From the NCBI GenBank assembly GCA_937892155.1, contig CALAUG010000048.1, positions 6,419-70,418 on the forward strand: a DNA stretch of 64,000 nucleotides. Reading direction: 5' to 3'. This DNA comes from an uncultured Bacteroidales bacterium (GTDB lineage Bacteria > Bacteroidota > Bacteroidia > Bacteroidales > UBA1715). Position 1 is the first letter of the stretch. Each line of letters opens with the position of its first letter. Below the pieces are notes generated by a model, which saw only the letters and a list, made by a program, of their open reading frames with translations, searched no databases and was not told the DNA's origin. Shown one piece after another: positions 59,172 to 64,000 of the stretch. The translations under genes and the position numbers were made by a program.

Positions 59172-60914
59172 ATGAAAAAATTTCTTCTCCCTTCAATTTT
59201 ACTTTGCGGATTGTGTTTTGCAACATCGTGTTCGCAAAGTGAATCATCAAAAAAAGAACAAATTGCAACCGACACAACATGGAAACAGTTGACTGTTCGT
59301 GAAAAAATCGGTCAGACAATGATGATTACTTCCGATATGTATGCACATAAACAAATCGGTGGAGGCAGTCTTGAAAAGTTCTTTGAACAATATCCAGTTG
59401 GTGGAGTTTTTATGGCTCAATGGCATTTTACATACCAAAAGCCTGATACTCTGATATTTGAAAGATTTATCCCGAATATCATAAAAGATTACAATAAGGC
59501 GTCGAAACTTCCGCTTTTCATTAGCGAAGATTTTGAACGTGGTGCTGGCTACAATTACAATACAGCCACTAAAATGCCTGTGGAAATGGCGATTGGAGCA
59601 GCAAACGACACAGCACTTGCCTATGCACATGGAAAAATTCTTGGTGTTGAAGCTCGCGAAATGGGTTTCAACTGGGTGCTTGCTCCTGTGAGCGATTTGA
59701 ATATCAATCCTTTGCATCCTCTTGTAATTGAACGTTCCGTTTCCGATGATGCAAATCGTGCAATTCCTCTTTTGGAAAGCCAAATGAAAGGTTTGCAAGA
59801 CCAAAATGTCATCACAACAGTAAAGCATTTCCCTGGCGACGGAGCAACAATTTGCGACCAACACTTGGTTACATCGGCGAATAATCTTTCGTGGGTTGAT
59901 TGGCAAAGAAGCTATGGCAAGATTTTCAAAAAATTCATTGCTGACAAAACTCCATCAATTATGGTTGGTCATCTTCGTTTCCCTGCTTATCAAAAAGCAG
60001 ATACATTGAACGGGGATTTTCTTCCTGCAACACTTTCTAAAGAGTTGATGCAGAAACTTTTGAAGGACGAAATGGGCTACAAAGGCGTGGTTATTTCCGA
60101 TGCGTTGAATATGGGTGGCGGCTATGGTTTTTACGAATCGGAACTTGAAACGGCAGTACAATGTTTTGTTGCTGGTGCCGATGTGGTTTTGTGGCCTCCA
60201 CTTGGCTATATGGACACCATTGAAGCCCGTATTAACCGCGGTGAAATTTCTATGGAACGTCTTGACGATGCTGTTGAACGTGTGTGGGCGTTGCGCGAAC
60301 GCTACAATTTAATTAGCAAAGAAAATCGTACTCCTATTTCGGCTCCAAAGCCTGAAGGTTTTAATGCGTATGCACAAGAACAATTGACAAATCTTGCCGA
60401 AAAAGCTGTAACTATCGTACAAAACAAAGGTGGGCAAATTCCTTTGGATACGAATACGACAAAGAAAATTTTGTTGGCTAACATCAGCCACAACGATTAT
60501 ACGGCAACATTTGAACCAATGAAACAGGAACTTGAAAAACGTGGTTTCCAAGTTGATGTGCGCCACGATTTGCACAAAGACGAATGGGAATGGCAATGGC
60601 ACAGAATTTTGGAATACGACAAAGTGATTGTTTGTTTCGAAAACCATTATTTTGCACCAATCGGTTCGCCACTTTTGAAGGATTACGAGGCTTATTGTTT
60701 GTGGACAATGGTGAAATTACCGAAAGAAAAAGTTATTGGCGTTTCGTTCAGCAATCCGTATTATAACAAATATTATTTGAACAAAAATTCATTATTGATT
60801 AACGCATACAGCAGCGACGAATGGATGCAAAAAGCAGTTGTGAAAGTTTTGATGGGAGAAATTGAAGCAACAGCAACGTCGCCAGTAAATTTGGACAATG
60901 AGATAATGAAATAG
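59172..60914 (+). CDS. GH3 lipoprotein, beta-N-acetylhexosaminidase-like
   Basis: Cleaves terminal beta-linked sugars, likely N-acetylglucosamine (NagZ-type). 580 residues: lipobox FATSC with Cys20; GH3 barrel about 40-390; VKHFPGDGATICDQH (about 217-231) is the NagZ-type Asp/His general-acid dyad variant (KHFPGHG in most, with Asp replacing the second His); nucleophile Asp near 309 in VVISDALNMGG. A C-terminal alpha/beta domain (400-570) follows. Anchored to the outer face. Substrate could be peptidoglycan or chitin-like fragments. Downstream is the second leader-HTH locus, separated by about 170 bp. Confidence 0.88.
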   Translation: MKKFLLPSILLCGLCFATSCSQSESSKKEQIATDTTWKQLTVREKIGQTMMITSDMYAHKQIGGGSLEKFFEQYPVGGVFMAQWHFTYQKPDTLIFERFIPNIIKDYNKASKLPLFISEDFERGAGYNYNTATKMPVEMAIGAANDTALAYAHGKILGVEAREMGFNWVLAPVSDLNINPLHPLVIERSVSDDANRAIPLLESQMKGLQDQNVITTVKHFPGDGATICDQHLVTSANNLSWVDWQRSYGKIFKKFIADKTPSIMVGHLRFPAYQKADTLNGDFLPATLSKELMQKLLKDEMGYKGVVISDALNMGGGYGFYESELETAVQCFVAGADVVLWPPLGYMDTIEARINRGEISMERLDDAVERVWALRERYNLISKENRTPISAPKPEGFNAYAQEQLTNLAEKAVTIVQNKGGQIPLDTNTTKKILLANISHNDYTATFEPMKQELEKRGFQVDVRHDLHKDEWEWQWHRILEYDKVIVCFENHYFAPIGSPLLKDYEAYCLWTMVKLPKEKVIGVSFSNPYYNKYYLNKNSLLINAYSSDEWMQKAVVKVLMGEIEATATSPVNLDNEIMK

Positions 60915-61084
60915 TAGAGAATAGGTTTCGATTTTTCCAAGCAGTGGTTGGAATTTTTGAAATGTTTGATAATGAGCGAATTTGAAAACGCTGAAAAATA
61001 AAATTAAATACCTGAAAGCATCTATATAGAATAAACGTTAATTAACATATTACCATAAACTCGTTCAGAGTCTGTCGTTTAAAA
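60915..61084. other. Intergenic stretch ahead of the second leader
   Basis: No gene. Contains AATTAACATATT (61040-61051), identical to the 12-mer in the same relative place upstream of the locus A leader (21275-21264, minus strand). It may be a promoter element or the transcript 5' end. No TAnnTTTG box is evident. Confidence 0.45.
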
Positions 61085-61207
61085 TTTCCGAGAATTAGCA
61101 GTACAGATAATGACTGGGGCGTCCACAACGTGGGCTTCTTATGTCTGTACTGCAAGGTCCTCGGAAAACCCTAAACGGCGGACAATTTATAGAAGTCCAC
61201 GTTTTTT
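61085..61207 (+). ncRNA. Structured leader RNA of the HTH gene, locus B
   Basis: P1: 61085-61092 (UUUCCGAG) with 61160-61167 (CUCGGAAA), 8 perfect pairs. P2: 61099-61107 (CAGUACAGA) with 61144-61152 (UCUGUACUG), 9 perfect pairs. P3: 61121-61126 (GUCCAC) with 61130-61135 (GUGGGC), loop AAC. Alternative pairing: 61129-61139 (CGUGGGCUUCU) with 61191-61201 (AGAAGUCCACG), 11 pairs including one G-U, immediately followed by U6 and the AUG at 61208. Linkers are conserved with locus A (AATTnGCA after P1, AAnGGTnC before P1'). P1, P2 and P3 have quite different bases in the two loci yet keep pairing, which is good evidence for real structure. The alternative stem plus U-run looks like an intrinsic terminator overlapping the start codon. 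Confidence 0.75.
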
Positions 61208-61453
61208 ATGCAACAACCCGAGGAAATCCATATTGGCAAAATCATACACGAAACGCTTATTTCGCAAGGAAGAAGTGTTGCTTGGCTGGCAAAACAACTG
61301 AACTATACTCGGGAAAATATGTACAACATTTTCAAAAAATCGTGGATAGACACCGAAACCCTTATGAAAATCTCGTTGGCAATGGATTTCAACTTTTTCC
61401 GCATTTATCAGGATTATTACATAAAGTGTAAAGAAAAAATTACGGAAGTGTAA
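61208..61453 (+). CDS. Small HTH (XRE-like) regulator, locus B
   Basis: 81 residues, paralogue of the 79-residue protein at 20853. HIHIGKIIHETLISQGRSVAW, AKQLNYTRENMYNIF (putative recognition helix) and TETLMKISLAMDFNFFRIYQDYY. The ATG follows the six U residues of the leader directly. The surface lipoprotein starts 76 bp after its stop on the same strand. Conserved position relative to both leader and surface gene suggests it controls one or both. DNA target unknown. Confidence 0.8.
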   Translation: MQQPEEIHIGKIIHETLISQGRSVAWLAKQLNYTRENMYNIFKKSWIDTETLMKISLAMDFNFFRIYQDYYIKCKEKITEV

Positions 61454-61529
61454 ATAGCCATTTACCAAAAGCAAGTTGCCAAGACATAGTAAATTGTTTT
61501 CTTGCATAGTTAATTTAATTAAATGTAAT

Positions 61530-62642
61530 ATGAAGAAAATAATCTTATTAGGGATAGCTTTGTTGGCTATGGTATCGTGTGAAAAATACGATGATTCAGA
61601 CGTTTGGAATGCAATCAATGACTTGAAGGCGAAACAGGAAAATGCGAGTAAAGAGGGTGTTACACCAGTTGTTAAAACCGTAAACGAAGAAATGTTCATT
61701 TCGTATGACAATGGCGCAACGTGGACGAAAATGTCGAATGGAATGTATTCGGAAATATCGTATGACGAACGATATGTGGTTTTTACATTAACAGATGGAA
61801 CAGAATTAAAAGTTTTGAATGCTAATTATGTAGTTCCAATTGAAAAAGGAGCCATAAAAGCTGCCTTCTCAGTTGGTGAAGGAAAACAAGTTTACTTCTC
61901 TCAAGGAAACTTGCAATATCAAGCAAGTACTGGTGTATGGCGTTTTGCAACAAACCAATGGGAAGCAATAGGTGAAGGTAATGCAAATATTGCTGAGGAT
62001 TATGATGGGTGGATTGACTTATTTGGTTGGGGAACAAGTGGTTGGAATAGCGGTGCTGTATGCTACCAACCTTATTCAACTAGCAATACAAATTCAGATT
62101 ATTTTGTTGGAGGCTCAGGAACTACAAACCTAACGGGGGCTTATGCCAATGCTGATTGGGGAGTATATAATAAGATTGCAAATGGTGGTAATCAAGCAGG
62201 TATGTGGCGTGTTTTGACAAACGAAGAATGTATCTATTTGTGTAACAATCGTGTAGGTGCAAAGGAAAAACGTGGTTGCGCATGTGTAAATGGAATAAAT
62301 GGATTAGTATTATTACCTGACAATTGGATTTTGCCAGAAGGACAAACTTTTAATTCAGGATTTGCCAATGGTGAAGATGTTGGTTTATTTCAAACTATAA
62401 ACAACTATAGTCTTTCTCAATGGTCAGAAATGGAAAAAAATGGTGCAATATTTTTACCTGCTGCAGGAACATTTGAGAAGAAGTTAAATTTTGATGGAAA
62501 GTATGGCAAGTATTGGTCTTCAACAAGAAATGACGAAAACTCTATTTATAAAATAGGTCTTAGTGCCGCTGGTGTAAATCCTAAAAATGTTCAGATTTTT
62601 GTGGAGTCGTGTTCAGTTCGTTTAGTACAAGATGTAAAATAA
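61530..62642 (+). CDS. Surface lipoprotein with lectin-like C-terminal domain
   Basis: 370 residues from ATG 61530 (an in-frame start at 61476 lacks a signal peptide). Lipobox LAMVSC with Cys17; a short helical part (WNAINDLKAKQENASKEG) of the type seen before BACON-less Bacteroidetes surface lipoproteins; a small beta domain (FISYDNGATWTKMSNGMYSE); then from about 110 the domain FSVGEGKQVYFSQGNLQYQ to CSVRLVQDVK. This domain is collinear with the last 270 residues of the 980-residue protein at 17139: same WIDLFG, WRxLTxEE, LPDNWxLP, and SEWSKM/SQWSEMEKNGA. It has lost the FN3-like repeats. Likely a binding protein on the cell surface (inference). Confidence 0.85.
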   Translation: MKKIILLGIALLAMVSCEKYDDSDVWNAINDLKAKQENASKEGVTPVVKTVNEEMFISYDNGATWTKMSNGMYSEISYDERYVVFTLTDGTELKVLNANYVVPIEKGAIKAAFSVGEGKQVYFSQGNLQYQASTGVWRFATNQWEAIGEGNANIAEDYDGWIDLFGWGTSGWNSGAVCYQPYSTSNTNSDYFVGGSGTTNLTGAYANADWGVYNKIANGGNQAGMWRVLTNEECIYLCNNRVGAKEKRGCACVNGINGLVLLPDNWILPEGQTFNSGFANGEDVGLFQTINNYSLSQWSEMEKNGAIFLPAAGTFEKKLNFDGKYGKYWSSTRNDENSIYKIGLSAAGVNPKNVQIFVESCSVRLVQDVK

Positions 62643-62649
62643 ATAGAGT

Positions 62650-63009
62650 ATGGCAAATCAATCAAATAACACATCTTCTAATAGAGGATATGTGTATGTA
62701 CTTTCGAACCCTAGTTTTAAAAGTGACATTATAAAAATAGGCCGCACTCAATCTCTTTCTCAAAGAATAAAGCAATTGAGTGGTGCAGCAGTTCCTTTTG
62801 ACTATGAATTGGAAATGTACTTAAAAGTATCTAATTATATGGATGTTGAAACAATGGTTCATAATCTATTGAAAGACTATAATGTTTCAAAAGAATTTTT
62901 TGAGATATCATTAGGTCAATTACAAAAAATACTAAAAAAAGTTGCTAAAGTAAGTGGAGGTTCTTTGTATAAGAAGAACAAAACAGGAATTTTTGTTCAA
63001 ATTCCATAA
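62650..63009 (+). CDS. T5orf172-type GIY-YIG nuclease-fold protein
   Basis: 119 residues. GYVYVLSNPSF (12-22) and DIIKIGRTQSLSQRIKQLSG (26-45) are the GIY-YIG-like core of the T5orf172 domain, followed by a Glu-containing helix (VETMVHNLLKDY) and FFEIS. The domain occurs in phage and bacterial proteins of unclear function and may cut or bind DNA. It begins 7 bp after the lipoprotein stop, so co-transcription is likely, but a functional link to a surface protein is not obvious. The terminator at 63032 ends the transcript. Confidence 0.82.
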   Translation: MANQSNNTSSNRGYVYVLSNPSFKSDIIKIGRTQSLSQRIKQLSGAAVPFDYELEMYLKVSNYMDVETMVHNLLKDYNVSKEFFEISLGQLQKILKKVAKVSGGSLYKKNKTGIFVQIP

Positions 63010-63031
63010 AGTATATTTTACTGAGTATCTA

Positions 63032-63066
63032 AACGCAGAATTCCTCACGGGGATTCTGCGTTTTTT
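63032..63066 (+). terminator. Terminator after the T5orf172 gene
   Basis: AACGCAGAATTCC and GGGGATTCTGCG form a long stem around TCAC, followed by TTTTTTG. It ends the leader-HTH-lipoprotein-T5orf172 transcript. Confidence 0.8.
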
Positions 63067-63092
63067 GTTTGTATAGAATATGGGTAGATTAC

Positions 63093-63240
63093 ATGCAACC
63101 CTAACGGGGTTGAAAATTGTGTGTTGTTTTAATTTTTTATTGACATACATCCCCTATGGGGATTTTTGAGTTTACTATACCTGTACATAAACATAGCCCG
63201 TAGGGCTTTAATATCAATAGCAATGCATTTTTTATTTGAA
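63093..63240. repeat. REP-like unit 1 (148 bp, three palindromes)
   Basis: Contains CAACC-CTAAC-GGGGTTG, ATCCCC-TAT-GGGGAT and AGCCC-GTA-GGGCT hairpins in order, separated by AT-rich spacers. The next unit begins 148 bp later with the same order and high identity. Confidence 0.8.
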
Positions 63241-63392
63241 ATGCAACCCCTAACGAGGTTGAAAATTGTGTATTGGTTTTATTATTTTCTATTGATATAC
63301 ATCCCCTACGGGGATTTTTGAGTTTACTATATACATAAACATAGCCCGTAGGGCTTTAATATCAATAGCAATGCATTACATTATTTGAAAAC
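63241..63392. repeat. REP-like unit 2 (about 152 bp)
   Basis: Direct repeat of unit 1: CAACCCC-TAACG-AGGTTG, ATCCCC-TAC-GGGGAT and AGCCC-GTA-GGGCT. Differences in the loops and stems between units 1 and 2 partly keep the pairing. Confidence 0.8.
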
Positions 63393-63412
63393 ACAACCCC
63401 AGCGGGGTTGCA
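63393..63412. repeat. REP-like hairpin at the transposase 3' side
   Basis: CAACCCC-AGC-GGGGTTG, the first palindrome of a third unit, stops 5 bp before the transposase stop codon. With the hairpin at 63921 it brackets the gene. Confidence 0.7.
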
Positions 63413-63416
63413 TATC

Positions 63417-63875
63417 TTATAATTGCGAAAAAATATATTTCTCATCATATTCAATTCCAAATAATGATAAAAGCGAACGATACTCATCTACAAACAATAG
63501 TTTCTTGTGATGATTTTCTTGATTTTCAATATACTTTACAACTTGTGATATTTGTGATTTGCTATAAGAAAATGCTCCGAAACCTTCCTGCCAAGAAAAT
63601 TTCCCAACCACAAATTTATTTTCGTTAATCCATAAAGAAGAACTTCGCTTTATGTCAGCAACCAAGGATGACACTGATTGGTTCGGTGACATTGAAACAA
63701 AAACATGAATGTGGTCATACATTCCCCCAATAGCATAAAGTTTACAAGATTTATTTGTTACAATACCTGTAATGTACTTGTAAAGGTCGTTTTCCCAATT
63801 TTTAGCGATGACGGCATCCCTATTTTTTACTGCAAAAACAAGATGTACATAAAGTTGCGTGTACGTGTTTGGCAT
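63417..63875 (-). CDS. IS200/IS605-type Y1 transposase, REP-associated (RAYT-like)
   Basis: Single-strand DNA transposase of the HUH superfamily. 152 residues: HUH motif YDHIHVF (His55 and His57), catalytic Tyr104 in GAFSYSKSQI, and ENQENHHKKLLFVDEYRSLL near the C-terminus. It has no accessory TnpB. It is embedded in an array of GC-rich palindromes (63093-63412 and 63921 to the edge), the expected setting for REP-associated transposases that maintain such repeats. An ordinary IS200-like element is the alternative; repeats extending well past the gene favour the REP interpretation. No degeneration is visible. Confidence 0.85.
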   Translation of the reverse strand: MPNTYTQLYVHLVFAVKNRDAVIAKNWENDLYKYITGIVTNKSCKLYAIGGMYDHIHVFVSMSPNQSVSSLVADIKRSSSLWINENKFVVGKFSWQEGFGAFSYSKSQISQVVKYIENQENHHKKLLFVDEYRSLLSLFGIEYDEKYIFSQL

Positions 63876-63920
63876 AGTGATTTAAGATTCTAATGTGCAA
63901 AAATAATAAATAGTCGGATT

Positions 63921-64000
63921 ATGCACCCCCCGCTGGGGTTGTAATTTGTGTGTTGTTTTAATTTTTTATTGACATACATCCCCTATGGGGATTTTTGAGT
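63921..64000. repeat. REP-like unit 4, continues past the window
   Basis: CACCCCC-CGC-TGGGGTTG, then an AT-rich spacer identical to unit 1, then ATCCCC-TAT-GGGGAT, and ends at the window edge before the third palindrome. Confidence 0.75.

Noticed and set aside
61110..61301. Possible upstream open frame within leader B (starting MTGASTTWAS)
   Set aside because: It runs through the stems and into the HTH gene in another frame, and leader A has no matching frame, so a peptide-based attenuator is not supported.
63093..63412. CRISPR array
   Set aside because: Units are about 150 bp, contain different palindromes and no spacer-like variable segments, and no cas genes are present.

Overview
The window looks like a chromosomal piece of an uncultured, host-associated (gut or rumen type) member of the Bacteroidales. 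The DNA is AT-rich. Promoters follow the Bacteroidetes pattern (TAnnTTTG at -7, TTTG-like at -33), and Shine-Dalgarno sequences are scarce. Typical family markers are present: secretion-system (T9SS) C-terminal tails, DUF4491, a FucP-type sugar porter, a type II glutamine synthetase, TonB, DPP-IV-like S9 peptidase, and secreted proteins ending in lectin-like domains.

Layout. 1-6 kb: a divergent NAD-dependent DNA ligase running off the left edge, a type II glutamine synthetase and a large secreted metallopeptidase/propeller/barrel protein. 6-15 kb: one 2999-residue three-module nonribosomal peptide synthetase ending in a thioester reductase, with its own promoter. 15-23 kb: an accessory zone with a methyltransferase, a YqaA-type membrane protein, gene debris (Abi-like, T9SS tail, RhuM), a possible small RNA, a 980-residue repeat surface protein, a small HTH regulator with a structured leader, and a DUF4143 ATPase under a phased palindromic operator array. 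23-36 kb: GH94 phosphorylase, frr, a TonB protein, cca, leuB, an ABC exporter and an S9 peptidase. 36-44 kb: three tRNAs, a lectin-like lipoprotein, sugar kinase and porter, thioredoxin lipoprotein, purB, pseudouridine synthase. 44-50 kb: a GH44 glucanase and an uncharacterised T9SS-sorted partner. 50-61 kb: metY, mrp, an envelope operon (deacetylase, GT2, DUF4491), a two-component system, a beta-phosphoglucomutase-like phosphatase, SufE/SufT, a DegT aminotransferase and a GH3 enzyme. 61-64 kb: a second leader-HTH-surface-lipoprotein locus, a T5orf172 protein, and an IS200-like/RAYT transposase lying inside REP-like palindromic repeats.

Most notable. (1) Two unlinked loci (about 17-21 kb on minus, 61-62.6 kb on plus) share the same plan: a roughly 120-140 nt RNA leader, then a 79-81 residue HTH protein, then a surface protein with the same C-terminal domain. 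The leaders fold into the same three-stem shape with compensatory base changes. In both, an arm of the inner hairpin can instead pair with the segment before a U-run that touches the start codon, which looks like a terminator/antiterminator switch. This is the best candidate for an undescribed system. (2) The stand-alone NRPS has no phosphopantetheinyl transferase or exporter beside it. Its loading adenylation domain appears to lack the Asp that holds the alpha-amino group, and it should release an aldehyde or alcohol. All functional calls are from reading translated sequence and motif memory; no searches were run.
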